A DNA stretch of 64,000 bases from Gordonia westfalica (GCF_900105725.1 NZ_FNLM01000034.1:2914001-2978000), one strand, 5' to 3'; counted from the stretch's first letter, positions 19,083 through 28,582 are shown. A program made the numbers and translations. The notes: a model not told the origin generated them from the sequence alone.

Positions 19083-19799
19083 GTGTCAGTGCTTTCACTA
19101 TCCGCACGGCGATCGGCGTTTCGGCCTACTCGTCTGGCCGCCGCAGTAGCCACGATCGGCATCGCCGTTGCCCTGGGCACCACCGGTTGCGGTGCGGGAC
19201 AGATCTCGCAGACCGCCAACCAGCTGCCCGCAGTGAACGGCGCGAACGTCAACATCGACGCCCTGCAGTTGCGGGACGTGCAGATCCTCTACCCGGAGAA
19301 GGACGCACCGACCGTCTTCGGCAACGGCGGACCGTTCGAGCTCGCGTTCGTCGTCGCGAACTCCGACCAGACCGCCTACTACCGCCTGAAGGAGATCAAG
19401 CCCGAGAAGGGTTCGGTCGAGTTCGTCGAGGGCAGTGATTCCGCTGCGCGCGTCATCCCGCCGGGGCAGGCTCTCAGCAGCGGTACGCCAGTCGGCTCCG
19501 TCCGTGACAGCGAGAAGCGGGTCACCGCGGAACTCTCCGACACGGGCGACACCGTCGCCGCCGGTCTGACCACCGACCTGACCTTCGTCTTCGAGAAGCG
19601 CGAGAGCAACGGCTCGTGGGTCCCCGCCGGTGAGACCACCGTGCAGACCCCGGTCGACGCCGGCGCGGAGCTCGAGCGCCAGGACGTCGCCCGCAACGCG
19701 GAGCCGACGTTCTACAACCAGCATCACGGCGAGGTCGGCCCCGGGGACGCCGAGGGCGGCGCTCCCGAGGGCGGACACGAAGAGGGCGGCGGGCACTGA
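19083..19799 (+). CDS. lpqE: LpqE-like lipoprotein
   Basis: 238 residues. The signal peptide (RLAAAVATIGIAVALG) ends in the lipobox TTGC, so the Cys should be lipidated and the protein held on the outer face of the membrane. The mature part is a beta-rich domain (NIDALQLRDVQILYP) and the C-terminus is an acidic Gly/His tail (GGAPEGGHEEGGGH). GTG 19083 is chosen because GGGAGG lies 5 nt before it. Position between carD and radA matches LpqE (Rv3584). The His-rich tail could bind metal, but this is not shown. Confidence 0.82.
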   Translation: MSVLSLSARRSAFRPTRLAAAVATIGIAVALGTTGCGAGQISQTANQLPAVNGANVNIDALQLRDVQILYPEKDAPTVFGNGGPFELAFVVANSDQTAYYRLKEIKPEKGSVEFVEGSDSAARVIPPGQALSSGTPVGSVRDSEKRVTAELSDTGDTVAAGLTTDLTFVFEKRESNGSWVPAGETTVQTPVDAGAELERQDVARNAEPTFYNQHHGEVGPGDAEGGAPEGGHEEGGGH

Positions 19800-19821
19800 C
19801 CCCCTTCCCCTGAATACGCAC

Positions 19822-19856
19822 GACGAGGCCCGGCATGCGCCGGGCCTCGTCTGTTT
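19822..19856 (+). terminator. Intrinsic terminator after the LpqE-like gene
   Basis: A perfect 13-bp stem (19822-19834 with 19839-19851) closes the loop ATGC and is followed by TGTTTTG. It separates the lipoprotein gene from radA. Confidence 0.85.
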
Positions 19857-19884
19857 TGTCGGTCCCCCCGCCTAGGCTAATCGG

Positions 19885-21264
19885 GTGGCAAAACCCAAAT
19901 CCTCGTATCGCTGTTCCGGCTGCGGTCATCAGGTCGCCAAGTGGGTCGGGCGCTGCCCTGAATGCAACGAGTGGGGATCGATCGACGAGGTCGCCGGCGC
20001 ACCCACATCCGCGCGGACGACCGCCGCGGTGGCGCCATCCAGCCCGGCTCTGCGCATCACCGAGGTCGACGCCCAGTCCACGGCGGCCGTGCCCACCGGA
20101 ATCGGAGAACTCGACCGCGTCCTCGGGCGTGGCGTCGTCCCGGGGTCGGTCATCCTGCTCGCCGGAGAACCCGGGGTCGGCAAATCGACCCTCCTGCTCG
20201 AGACCGTCAAACACTGGGCGGCCCAGGATCGCGTCGCGCTGTACATCACCGGAGAGGAATCGGCCGGGCAGGTCCGCATGCGGGCCGAGCGCACCGACGC
20301 GGTCCACCCCAACGTCTATCTGGCCGCCGAGACCGATCTCGCGACCATCCTCGGCCACGTCGACACCGTGCGCCCGTCGCTCATGATCGTCGACTCGGTG
20401 CAGACCGTCGTCGCATCCGGCGCCGACGGCGTGACCGGAGGCGTGACCCAGATCCGCGCCGTCACCACCGCGCTGGTCTCACTGGCCAAGAACCGGGGCA
20501 TCGCGGTGATCCTGGTCGGCCACGTGACCAAGGAGGGCGCGGTCGCCGGCCCTCGCTCGCTCGAGCACCTCGTGGACGTCGTGCTCGCCTTCGAGGGCGA
20601 CAAGCACTCGACGCTGCGGATGGTCCGCGGCGTGAAGAACCGCTTCGGCGCCGCCGATGAGGTCGGCTGCTTCGAACAGCGCGACGACGGCATCCATCAG
20701 GTGCCCGATCCGTCCGGAATCTTTCTGCACCAACGAGATTCGGACGTCAGCGGCAGCGTCACGATGGTGACGATGGACGGCAAGCGTGCGCTCGTCGGCG
20801 AGGTCCAGGCACTCGCCAACGGCACCGAGATGTCCAACCCCCGTCGTGCGGTGTCGGGGCTCGACTTCAACCGGGTGGCGATGGTCCTCGCCGTCCTGCA
20901 GGCACGCGCCGGCCGGAAGGAGCTCGCGAAGTCGGAGGTCTACCTGTCGACGGTCGGCGGTATGCGCGTCACCGAACCGGCCGCCGACCTCGCCATCGCG
21001 CTCTCGGTCTACTCGACCCTGACCCAACGCCCCGTCCCCCAGTCGACCGTCGTCATCGGCGAGGTTGGTCTCGGCGGCGAGATCCGTCGGGTCTCGGCGG
21101 TTGCGCGCCGTCTCGCGGAGGCCAAGCGACTCGGCTTCCGCGAGGCGATCATCCCCGCGGCCACCGACGAGGAACTCCCGAAGGGCATTCGCATCCTCCG
21201 GGTCGCCAACCTCGGCGACGCCGTCCACCTACGCGACTCCGACCCGGTGGACGCGCCGTTCTGA
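19885..21264 (+). CDS. radA: DNA repair protein RadA
   Basis: 459 residues, a usual length. It drives branch migration of recombination intermediates together with RecA. In order it has the N-terminal zinc finger (YRCSGCGHQV and GRCPECNEWGS), a RecA-like ATPase with Walker A GEPGVGKST near residue 95, the RadA-specific KNRFG motif, and a Lon-protease-like C-terminal domain. GTG 19885 gives the standard AKPKSSYRC start. It follows the LpqE terminator and precedes disA, as in mycobacteria, with a thioesterase gene placed between them on the other strand. Confidence 0.95.
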   Translation: MAKPKSSYRCSGCGHQVAKWVGRCPECNEWGSIDEVAGAPTSARTTAAVAPSSPALRITEVDAQSTAAVPTGIGELDRVLGRGVVPGSVILLAGEPGVGKSTLLLETVKHWAAQDRVALYITGEESAGQVRMRAERTDAVHPNVYLAAETDLATILGHVDTVRPSLMIVDSVQTVVASGADGVTGGVTQIRAVTTALVSLAKNRGIAVILVGHVTKEGAVAGPRSLEHLVDVVLAFEGDKHSTLRMVRGVKNRFGAADEVGCFEQRDDGIHQVPDPSGIFLHQRDSDVSGSVTMVTMDGKRALVGEVQALANGTEMSNPRRAVSGLDFNRVAMVLAVLQARAGRKELAKSEVYLSTVGGMRVTEPAADLAIALSVYSTLTQRPVPQSTVVIGEVGLGGEIRRVSAVARRLAEAKRLGFREAIIPAATDEELPKGIRILRVANLGDAVHLRDSDPVDAPF

Positions 21265-21271
21265 CGCGGTC

Positions 21272-21823
21272 TCAGAGCTGCGGCTTGCCGCCCAGGTACT
21301 CGGCGGCCTTCGCGCTGTTCTCGACGTGCTCGGCGAAGTGCTCGCGGACGTCGACGGTCACGAACACGCCGTTCGCACGTGCGACCGGACGCTCCGGATC
21401 ACCGAGGTGCGCAACACCTTCGGTGTAGATCTTGCGACGCTGCTTACCCAGGATCTCGGCCCGCAGATGCAGGGTCTTGCCCACCGGGATCGGCTTCATG
21501 AAATCGACCTGGAGGTGGACGGTCACCCCGGCCGGGCCGAGAAGTCGCGGCGTCATACCCATGACGTCGTCGAACGCACTGGAGAGGATGCCGCCGTGGA
21601 TCACGCCCGGGCCGCCCTCCATCCACTGCTCGACGGGCATCTTCGCCTCCACGGTGAAGCCCTCGCCGGCGTACATCTCGAGGTGCAGGCCGTGCGGCGA
21701 TTCCGCACCGCAACCGAAGCAGGTCATGTTGTGGGGGCGCATGAGCTCGCCCGGCTTGGAGGTCTTCGGGTGGCGCTCGAGCACGTCGAGCTCGTCGGGC
21801 ACCACAAAACTGCTGCTCTTCAC
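21272..21823 (-). CDS. PaaI-type hotdog-fold thioesterase
   Basis: 183 residues. An N-terminal CxxC-like segment ([11 protein letters not shown]) precedes a single hotdog domain with the motif [17 protein letters not shown], where HGG and the Asp line the active site of PaaI/4HBT thioesterases. The family cleaves acyl-CoA thioesters. It sits between radA and disA, convergent with radA (7 bp), which is not the mycobacterial order, so it is probably a lineage-specific insertion. The substrate is unknown. Confidence 0.85.
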   Translation of the reverse strand: MKSSSFVVPDELDVLERHPKTSKPGELMRPHNMTCFGCGAESPHGLHLEMYAGEGFTVEAKMPVEQWMEGGPGVIHGGILSSAFDDVMGMTPRLLGPAGVTVHLQVDFMKPIPVGKTLHLRAEILGKQRRKIYTEGVAHLGDPERPVARANGVFVTVDVREHFAEHVENSAKAAEYLGGKPQL

Positions 21824-21906
21824 ATCCCGGTACCCTAGTCACCGTTGCGACGACCTGCTTCGACGGGCGTCGACTGCCGGGGAGTACCCGGTTGCGAAGG
21901 GGAGAC

Positions 21907-22992
21907 ATGGTTGCCGAAGTGGTGAAGTCCGAGCTCACGCGTGAGACCTTGGCGCGCGTCGCGCCGGGCACCCCGCTGCGCGACGGCCTGGAACGAATCC
22001 TGCGCGGCGGCACCGGCGCCCTGATCGTGCTCGGGCACGACTCCGACGTGGAGAAGATCTGCGACGGCGGCTTCCACCTCGACGTCGAATTCGCCCCGAC
22101 GCGCCTGCGCGAGCTCGCCAAGATGGACGGGGCGGTGGTCCTCTCCACCGACGGCAAGCGCATCGTGCGCGCCAACGTTCAGCTCGTGCCGGATCCCTCG
22201 ATCCCCACCGAGGAGTCGGGTACCCGGCACCGCAACGCCGAACGCACCGCGATCCAGACCGGTCATCCGGTCATCTCGGTCAGCGCGTCGATGTCGATCG
22301 TCAGCGTCTACGTCGACGGCGCCCGCCGCGTCGTGGAGAGCCCCGACCCCATCCTGTCGCGCGCGAACGTCGCCCTGGCGACCCTGGAGCGGTACAAGGC
22401 ACGCCTCGACGAGGTCATCGCCGCGCTGTCGCGAGCCGAGATCGAGGACTACGTCCTGCTCCGCGACGCCATGTCGACCGCACAGCGGATGGAGATGGTG
22501 CGGCGCGTGTCGGTCGAGATCGAGGAGTACGTCCTGGAGCTCGGCACCAACGGCCGGCAGGTGAGCCTGCAGCTCGAGGAGCTCATCAGCGACAACGACA
22601 CGATGCGCGAACTCCTCGTCCGCGACTACTTCGCCAGCCCCGAACCGGCCACCGCCGAGGACGTACGCCAGGCACTCGAGGTCATCGAGGGACTCAGCGA
22701 CGCCGACCTCCTCGACCTCACCCAGCTCGCCGGCGCCTTCGGCTACCCGACGACCATCGAGGCCCAGGACAACGCCATGAGTCCGCGCGGCTACCGGTTG
22801 CTCGCCCGGATCTCCCGCCTGCAGTTCGCACACGTCGACCGGCTCGTCCGCAGCTTCGGCACCCTGCAGGCGCTGCTCGCCAGCACCTCGGCCGACCTGC
22901 AGGCCGTCGAGGGCATCGGGAGCATCTGGGCGCGGCACATCCGCGAGGGCCTGTCCCGCCTCGCGGAGACGAGCATCGAGCGATACGACTAG
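21907..22992 (+). CDS. disA: Diadenylate cyclase DisA
   Basis: 361 residues. It makes c-di-AMP from two ATP and scans DNA for damage as an octamer. The DAC domain has MDGA near residue 74 and GTRHR near residue 106. The middle helical spine follows, and the C-terminal helix-hairpin-helix region ([19 protein letters not shown]) binds branched DNA. ATG 21907 follows GGGGAG. It lies next to radA, which is known to restrain DisA in other bacteria. Confidence 0.96.
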   Translation: MVAEVVKSELTRETLARVAPGTPLRDGLERILRGGTGALIVLGHDSDVEKICDGGFHLDVEFAPTRLRELAKMDGAVVLSTDGKRIVRANVQLVPDPSIPTEESGTRHRNAERTAIQTGHPVISVSASMSIVSVYVDGARRVVESPDPILSRANVALATLERYKARLDEVIAALSRAEIEDYVLLRDAMSTAQRMEMVRRVSVEIEEYVLELGTNGRQVSLQLEELISDNDTMRELLVRDYFASPEPATAEDVRQALEVIEGLSDADLLDLTQLAGAFGYPTTIEAQDNAMSPRGYRLLARISRLQFAHVDRLVRSFGTLQALLASTSADLQAVEGIGSIWARHIREGLSRLAETSIERYD

Positions 22993-23014
22993 AGCCCCGA
23001 AGAATTCGGGGCTC
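22992..23014. terminator. Hairpin between convergent disA and the Rv3587c-like gene
   Basis: A perfect 10-bp stem (22992-23001 with 23005-23014) closes a GAA loop directly at the disA stop. There is no T tract, so it may end transcription weakly or only protect 3' ends. Confidence 0.55.
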
Positions 23015-23019
23015 CAGGC

Positions 23020-23058
23020 GATCAGTGCTGTTGGTCGATCACTGCTGTGGGTCGATCA
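23020..23058. repeat. 17-bp tandem repeat at the end of the Rv3587c-like gene
   Basis: Two copies of a 17-bp unit (23020-23036 and 23037-23053, differing at two or three bases) and the first five bases of a third, which contains the gene's stop codon. It looks like a local slippage duplication. Confidence 0.6.
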
Positions 23059-23832
23059 GGGCTCCTGCGCCGGGGCGACCATGTTGAAGGTGATCGGGAA
23101 CGATTCGCGCTCACCGATCTTGCCGATCGCCGAGTAGGAACCGGCGGGCACCTGGTTCCGCGGACGCTCACAGCCGGGGCTGCTGGTGGTACCCGACCAG
23201 GTGATGGTGTCCTTGACCTGCTGAGCGGGCTTGAGGACCACGTTGTTCACCGTGTCCAGCGGCGAACAGTCTCGCGCCGTCCACAGCGTGCGCGAACCGT
23301 CGAGGGTTCGGACGACGACGTTCTGTACCGACTTGCCAACATCGCGCGTGCATTCGGACAGTCCGGCGTTCGTGGTGACGATCGTGAAGACGGGCTGCTG
23401 GCCGATCGTGTACGTCGGCTTGTCTGTGTAGAGGACCACCGAGATCGCCTGATCCGGGCAGAGGTTGGGACCCCCGGGCGCGCCGGGGACACCGGCGGGG
23501 CTCGCCGATTCCGGAGGTGAGGATGCCGACGCGGGCGCGCCGCCCGGCGCCCCACCGCCTGGGGGCGCATTGTCGCCCGGAGCACCACCGGCTCCGCCTG
23601 CACCTGCGGCCGGCGGCTCGGACGACGGCGGTGCCGACTCCGAGGACGGGGCCGCGCTGCTCGGGACGGACGACGTTGCCGCGGCGTTCTGCGGAGCGTC
23701 ACCCCCGGACGTCATCCACACGATCAGTGCGACGACCAACCCCACGACGACCAGCGCGCCACCCCCGGCGACGACGCGTCGTCGCCAGTAGATCTCGGGT
23801 GGCAGCGGGCCCTGGGGTTCGATCACGCCCAC
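23056..23832 (-). CDS. Membrane-anchored secreted protein, Rv3587c-like
   Basis: 258 residues. A short cytoplasmic N-terminus (PPEIYWRRR) leads into one helix (GALVVVGLVVALIVWM), a long low-complexity Ser/Pro/Ala/Gly linker of about 75 residues, and a beta-rich C-terminal domain starting at NLCPDQAISVVLYTDKP with four or more Cys (LSECTRD, ARDCSPL, PGCERP) that likely form disulfides outside the cell. Position after disA and before canB matches Rv3587c. The function is unknown. Confidence 0.75.
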   Translation of the reverse strand: MGVIEPQGPLPPEIYWRRRVVAGGGALVVVGLVVALIVWMTSGGDAPQNAAATSSVPSSAAPSSESAPPSSEPPAAGAGGAGGAPGDNAPPGGGAPGGAPASASSPPESASPAGVPGAPGGPNLCPDQAISVVLYTDKPTYTIGQQPVFTIVTTNAGLSECTRDVGKSVQNVVVRTLDGSRTLWTARDCSPLDTVNNVVLKPAQQVKDTITWSGTTSSPGCERPRNQVPAGSYSAIGKIGERESFPITFNMVAPAQEP

Positions 23833-23950
23833 AACGCTAACGGCCGGAACTTGACTTCCGGCTGATCACGTGCGGCGTGTCGCCACCGAAAAGCGACCCC
23901 GAGCAGGCAAAGTCTAGAGTTCGCCTTCAGGCTCGGGGCCGCCCGGAGAC

Positions 23951-24601
23951 TCAGGCGCTCTCGGCCACCACGTCGGCGCGCGGCTTCTCGCCGATGTCGC
24001 CGTAGACGGACTCGAGGTTGACCTGGCCGTCGCTCAGCTTGTAGGTCAGACCGACGATCGCCAGCTTCCCGGTGCTGATGCGGTCGGCGATGATCCGGCT
24101 GCGCTGCATGAGCAGGCGTCCGGTCTCGACGACGTGACGGGCCTCGAACTCGTCGACCCGGGTGAGGCCCTCGCTGCGTCCGGCCAGGATGCTCGGCGTG
24201 ACGCGCTCGACGACGTCGCGGATGTAACCACCGGGGATCTGCAGGTCGTCGAGGGCGTCCAGCGTCGCCTTCACCGCGCCGCAGCTGTCGTGGCCCAGGA
24301 GGACGATCAGCGGGACCCCGAGGACCTCCACGGCGTACTCGAGCGAGCCGAGGACGGCGGAATCGATGACGTGGCCTGCGGTGCGGACGACGAACATGTC
24401 GCCGAGGCCCTGGTCGAAGATGATCTCCGCGGCCAGACGGGAGTCCGCACAGCCGAACAGGACCACGTGCGGGTGCTGCCCGTCGGCGAGTCGAGCACGG
24501 TCCTCGATACCCTGGCTCGGATGTTGAGATTCTCCGGCCACAAAACGGTCGTTTCCATCGCGCAGAATGCGCCAGGCTTCACGTGGTGTCTTTCCGATCA
24601 T
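23951..24601 (-). CDS. canB: Beta-class carbonic anhydrase
   Basis: 216 residues. It interconverts CO2 and bicarbonate. Zinc ligands are Cys51 and Asp53 in FGCADSR and the His/Cys of GHDSCGAV. The start MIGKTPREAW aligns with the N-terminus of Rv3588c. ATG at 24601-24599 overlaps the divergent mutY start within the four bases CATG, so each gene's promoter must lie inside or very near the other's coding region. A TTG three codons upstream is an alternative. Confidence 0.93.
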   Translation of the reverse strand: MIGKTPREAWRILRDGNDRFVAGESQHPSQGIEDRARLADGQHPHVVLFGCADSRLAAEIIFDQGLGDMFVVRTAGHVIDSAVLGSLEYAVEVLGVPLIVLLGHDSCGAVKATLDALDDLQIPGGYIRDVVERVTPSILAGRSEGLTRVDEFEARHVVETGRLLMQRSRIIADRISTGKLAIVGLTYKLSDGQVNLESVYGDIGEKPRADVVAESA

Positions 24602-25493
24602 GCTCAATAGTGTGCCACCGGAGCGATTGATCGGTTGGTTCGATACCCACGAACGCGACCTCCCGTGGCGGGATCCGTCGTGCACCGGCTGGCAGATCCT
24701 CATCAGCGAGATCATGCTGCAGCAGACCCCGGTGTCCCGGGTCCTCGAACCGTGGCGGGAATGGGTCGAGCGCTGGCCGGTGCCGTCGGCGATGGCCGCC
24801 GAGTCCGCCGGCGAGGTCCTGCGCGCCTGGGGCAAACTCGGCTACCCACGACGCGCCCTCCGCCTCCACGAGTGTTCCAAGGTCCTCGCACGCGACCACG
24901 ACGATCGGGTGCCCGAAGACGTCGAGACGATGCTGACCCTGCCCGGCATCGGCGACTACACCGCACGGGCGGTCGCCTGCTTCGCCTACGGCCAGGCGGT
25001 CCCCGTCGTCGACACCAACGTCCGCCGCGTCGTCGCGCGGGCGGTGCACGGTCGTGAACAGCCGGGCAACCCGTCGCGTCGCGACCTCGACGACGCCGAG
25101 GCGCTCCTCCCCAGGTCCGCCGACACCGGCTACGCCCCGAGCGCGCCGCGGTTCTCCGCGGCGCTCATGGAATTGGGTGCGCTGGTGTGCACCGCACGAA
25201 ACCCCAAGTGCGACAACTGCCCTCTCGTCGACTGCGCCTGGGTCCGGCTCGGGCGCCCCGCCCACACCGGCCCGCCGCGGAAGACCCAGAAGTTCGCCGG
25301 CACCGACCGCCAGGTCCGCGGCCTGCTGCTGGATGTACTGCGCGGCACCACCGGTGCGGTGGAGCGGGCGAGGCTCGACATGGTGTGGACGACGGACACC
25401 GCACAACGCGACCGCGCCCTCGACTCCCTGCTCGTCGACGGTCTCGTCGAGATCACCACCGACGGGCGTTTCTGCCTGGCGGGCGAGGGCTGA
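24600..25493 (+). CDS. mutY: A/G-specific adenine glycosylase MutY
   Basis: 297 residues. It removes adenine mispaired with 8-oxoguanine. The catalytic Glu is in the EIMLQQTPVSRV helix, the helix-hairpin-helix is LPGIGDYTARAV, and the catalytic Asp is in VPVVDTNVRR. The four Cys of the Fe-S cluster follow the C-x6-C-x2-C-x5-C spacing (CTARNPKCDNCPLVDC). The C-terminal recognition domain is short, as in mycobacteria. The start codon overlaps that of canB. Confidence 0.94.
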   Translation: MLNSVPPERLIGWFDTHERDLPWRDPSCTGWQILISEIMLQQTPVSRVLEPWREWVERWPVPSAMAAESAGEVLRAWGKLGYPRRALRLHECSKVLARDHDDRVPEDVETMLTLPGIGDYTARAVACFAYGQAVPVVDTNVRRVVARAVHGREQPGNPSRRDLDDAEALLPRSADTGYAPSAPRFSAALMELGALVCTARNPKCDNCPLVDCAWVRLGRPAHTGPPRKTQKFAGTDRQVRGLLLDVLRGTTGAVERARLDMVWTTDTAQRDRALDSLLVDGLVEITTDGRFCLAGEG

Positions 25494-25658
25494 CACGCCC
25501 GGCACCGCCACATATCCGCAGGCCGGACGATGGGCGCCGATTCGAGAGGACAACTCGCCCAGGAGCACCCATAATTCGTGCCAACGTCGATGACCAGTCA
25601 TTTGATCGTTCGGGGATAGTCTCCCGCTACGCCCGGATCGTTGCTAATGTCCCGATCC

Positions 25659-26585
25659 ATGAGTCAGCCGCCGTATCCCCCTGTCCCGCCGTCGGACCCG
25701 CAGCAGCCGGGTGGCCAGCCGGGCCAGCCGCCGCAGTACGGGCAGCAGCCCCCGCCCCAGTACGGGCAACAACCGCCGCAGTACGGCCAGCAGCCCGAGT
25801 TCGGGCAGCCGCAGTACGGCCAGGCGCCGCCTCCGCCGCCCCCGGGCGCCTACCCCGGTGCCCCCGTGCCTCCCGGCGCTCCCGGCACCAAGGTCGATGT
25901 GGGCGAAGCGTTCTCCTGGGCTTTCAACAAGTTCAAGAACAACGTCGGCGCCATGATCCTGCCGGGCCTCGTGGTGTTCCTGCTCGGGGCCGCGCTGATC
26001 GCGGTGGGCTTCTCGGCGGTGGCACTGTTCGGTACCACCGAGCGGGTCGACTACGGCAACGGCTTCTACTACGAGGAGACGACACTCGGCTTCGGCGGGT
26101 CGGTCCTCTTCGGCCTGGTGTACCTCGTTTTCATCGTGGGCCTGCTGTACATCCAGGCGAGCATCATCTCGGGCGCGGTGCGGGTCGCGAACGGTGAGCC
26201 GGTCACCGCGAAGTCGTTCCTGACCCCGATTCGCTTCGGGCCGGTCGTCGGCACGGCGATCCTGGTCGGCATCATCACCGGAATCGGCTACGTGCTGTGC
26301 ATCATCCCCGGGATCATCGCAATGTTCTTCCTGATGTTCTCGGTGGTCGCGACCATCGACAAGAGCCTGTCCCCGATCAACGCGATGAAGAACTCCTTCG
26401 AGCTGACGAAGTCGAAGGTCGGTGACTCGATCATCACGTTGCTGGTCACCTACGCCATCAACCTGGTCGGTGTCCTGGTCTGCTACGTCGGACTGATCGT
26501 CGCCGCCCCGGTCGCACAGCTGTTCCTGGTGCACTGCTGGCGTCGACTCAACGGCGCGCCGATCGCACCCGCAGATCCCGCCTGA
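25659..26585 (+). CDS. Multi-pass membrane protein with Pro/Gln/Tyr-rich N-terminus
   Basis: About 308 residues. The first 75 are low-complexity repeats of QYGQQPP type ending in GAYPGAPVPP. The rest has about five hydrophobic segments (MILPGLVVFLLGAAL, LFGLVYLVFIVGLLYI, AILVGIITGIGYVLCIIPG and others). The PGIIAMFFLMF region and LSPINAMKNSFELTK recall the glycerophosphodiester-phosphodiesterase membrane-domain family of uncharacterised proteins. The start may be ATG 25659 or in-frame ATG 25647; neither has a clear ribosome site. The role is unknown. Confidence 0.75.
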   Translation: MSQPPYPPVPPSDPQQPGGQPGQPPQYGQQPPPQYGQQPPQYGQQPEFGQPQYGQAPPPPPPGAYPGAPVPPGAPGTKVDVGEAFSWAFNKFKNNVGAMILPGLVVFLLGAALIAVGFSAVALFGTTERVDYGNGFYYEETTLGFGGSVLFGLVYLVFIVGLLYIQASIISGAVRVANGEPVTAKSFLTPIRFGPVVGTAILVGIITGIGYVLCIIPGIIAMFFLMFSVVATIDKSLSPINAMKNSFELTKSKVGDSIITLLVTYAINLVGVLVCYVGLIVAAPVAQLFLVHCWRRLNGAPIAPADPA

Positions 26586-26600
26586 CCCTCATCCACCCGT

Positions 26601-26634
26601 TCGGGGCGCGCACGAGACATCGTGTGCGCCCCGA
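26601..26634. terminator. Bidirectional hairpin between convergent genes
   Basis: A 15-bp stem with one G-T pair (26601-26615 with 26620-26634) closes the loop GACA midway between two convergent stops (26585 and 26648). It probably serves both. Confidence 0.75.
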
Positions 26635-26647
26635 GTCATTTCGGCCG

Positions 26648-27475
26648 TCAGTTGTCGAGCCCGGACAGAAATGCCTCCACCGCACCGCGATACACGTGCG
26701 GTGCGTCGTCGTGGACGAGATGCCCGGCACCGGAGACCCGCAGATACCGCGCATGCTCGTTGACCTCGCACATACGACGCATCTGACCCGGCGGCGTCAC
26801 GGTGTGTTCGGCCTCGATCACCAACGACGGCACGGCGACCTCGCGCCACTGCGCCCAGAAGTCGCGGACACCCCACTCGTCGGCGATGGCGCCCCACACC
26901 GGGATTCGTCCGTGCAGCCGTCCGTCGTCGAACGCCTCGTAGAAATACCGGCCGGCAACCGGACCGAACATCGCGATCGCCTCGTCCACGGAATCGAAAC
27001 GCTCCGGCCACGACTCGAACCACGGTGTCCAGTTGGTGGTCGTCCGGCCGCGGAAGTCGGGGGCCATGTCCTCGAGGACCAGCGCCTCGACGAGCTCCGG
27101 ATACGCGGCTGCCGCACACCAGGCGTGGAGCGCCCCCATCGAATGTCCGATGAGGACCGCCGGACCCCGGTCGATCCAGATGAGGATCTCGGCGAGATCG
27201 GCGACGAACCGTTCGGTCGCGAGTTCCGTTGCGCTGCCGGGCTCCCCGACGTCCGCCCCGGTGTGGAAGGCGGCGTCGTAGGTGAACACCCGGCCGTATC
27301 GGCGCAACCAGGGGATCTGCCGCCGCCATGTGCGTCCACGCCCCATCAGGCCGTGCAGCAGGACGATCGGCCGCGCGGTCGAACCGTCGCCGAGCGGGCC
27401 GCGCGCCTCGTCGACGGTCGTCGGGCCCCCGTGGTCGCGGAGCCCGATCTCGCCGATCGCCTGGGTGTCGAACAT
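26648..27475 (-). CDS. Alpha/beta-hydrolase, Rv3591c-like
   Basis: 275 residues with a complete apparent triad: oxyanion region LLHGLMGRGRTW, nucleophile elbow IGHSMGALH, acid region VIEAEHTV and the His in GAGHLVHDD. The family hydrolyses esters or amides in the cytoplasm; no signal peptide is seen. Position upstream of and divergent from mhuD matches Rv3591c. The substrate is unknown. Confidence 0.85.
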   Translation of the reverse strand: MFDTQAIGEIGLRDHGGPTTVDEARGPLGDGSTARPIVLLHGLMGRGRTWRRQIPWLRRYGRVFTYDAAFHTGADVGEPGSATELATERFVADLAEILIWIDRGPAVLIGHSMGALHAWCAAAAYPELVEALVLEDMAPDFRGRTTTNWTPWFESWPERFDSVDEAIAMFGPVAGRYFYEAFDDGRLHGRIPVWGAIADEWGVRDFWAQWREVAVPSLVIEAEHTVTPPGQMRRMCEVNEHARYLRVSGAGHLVHDDAPHVYRGAVEAFLSGLDN

Positions 27476-27559
27476 GGCCGAAACTGTAGCCGTCCGCACC
27501 GCGCTCCGGAGGCGGGACAAGTCGGTCACCTACGCACCCGGAACGCCTATGGTGGACGC

Positions 27560-27868
27560 ATGTCTGTTGTGAAGATCAATGCAATCTCCGTTCCCGAGGG
27601 CGCCGGACCCGAGCTGGAGAAGCGGTTCGCCAACCGTGCACACTCCGTCGACGGCTCCAAGGGCTTCCTCGGCTTCCAGTTGCTGCGTCCGGTCAAGGGC
27701 GACGACCGCTACTTCGTGGTGACGCAGTGGGAGTCCGAGGAGGACTTCCAGGCGTGGGCATCCGGCCCCGCGCGTGAGGCCCATGCGGGTGAGCGCGCCA
27801 AGCCCGTCGCCTCGGGTGCCGACCTCCTCGAGTTCGAGGTCGTCCTCGACGCGCGTCCCAAGGCCTGA
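27560..27868 (+). CDS. mhuD: MhuD-type heme-degrading monooxygenase
   Basis: 102 residues, a single ferredoxin-like ABM domain. The start SVVKINAI and the run FLGFQLLRPVKG are very close to M. tuberculosis MhuD (Rv3592), which opens heme to mycobilin without releasing CO. The heme-site residues Asn7, Trp66 and His75 are all at the same positions. Position after the Rv3591c-like gene agrees. It supports use of heme iron. The LON-domain gene follows within tens of bases and is probably cotranscribed. Confidence 0.92.
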   Translation: MSVVKINAISVPEGAGPELEKRFANRAHSVDGSKGFLGFQLLRPVKGDDRYFVVTQWESEEDFQAWASGPAREAHAGERAKPVASGADLLEFEVVLDARPKA

Positions 27869-27920
27869 CGGAGTACCCCTGAGCCCGTCCGTCCCGGCCG
27901 GCGAGCAGTTCGTCTCGCCG

Positions 27921-28556
27921 ATGTTCCCGCTCGGCACCGCCCTGCTGCCGGGTGGCGAGCTGCCGCTGCGCGTCTTCGAACCGCGCTACCGGCAGATGCT
28001 GACCGACCACATCGAGGAGTCCGACGGGCGATCGACCGTACGTTTCGGCGTCGTGTTGATCGCCCGCGGCTCCGAGGTCGGGGGCGGCGAGGTGCGTTGC
28101 GAGGTGGGCACGATGGCACGCGCCGACGTCACCGATCGACTCCCGGACGGCCGGGCCCTGTTGTCCGGCACCGGAACTCATCGGTTCCGGATCGTCGGGT
28201 GGCTCCCCGATGATCCGTATCCGCTGGCACGCGTCGAAGCACTACCCGAACCGGCTCCGTCCGAGGCCGACCTCGAGCGCCTGCACTCGATCGACCAACG
28301 CCTCCGCGCGGTGATGCGTGAGACGCTCGAGGCCGCGGGCAAGGACGCCGACACGATCTTCGCCGCACTCGACATCATCGACGCCGACCCCCTGACCGCA
28401 GACCTCTCGCCCATCTACCGCTGGGCCAACCGGCTCCAGGTCGAGCCGCACGATCAGCAACGCCTCCTCGAGGCCGCCGACGCGGCCGGCCAGCTGGACG
28501 TCCTCGACGACGTCATGGAGGGCCTCGAGGCCCGCGCCGCCTTCGGCAGGGACTGA
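27921..28556 (+). CDS. LON substrate-binding-domain protein
   Basis: At least 211 residues. MFPLGTALLPGGELPLRVFEPRYRQML is the hallmark of the LON N-terminal (substrate-binding) domain; the ATPase and protease parts of Lon are absent, so it is a stand-alone domain protein of unknown role. ATG 27921 is conservative: homologous sequence seems to begin a little earlier, and a CTG at 27879 with GGAG 5 nt before it could be the true start. Confidence 0.82.
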   Translation: MFPLGTALLPGGELPLRVFEPRYRQMLTDHIEESDGRSTVRFGVVLIARGSEVGGGEVRCEVGTMARADVTDRLPDGRALLSGTGTHRFRIVGWLPDDPYPLARVEALPEPAPSEADLERLHSIDQRLRAVMRETLEAAGKDADTIFAALDIIDADPLTADLSPIYRWANRLQVEPHDQQRLLEAADAAGQLDVLDDVMEGLEARAAFGRD

Positions 28557-28582
28557 TTCCCCGCCGCCCCTGGCGCCAAAGT

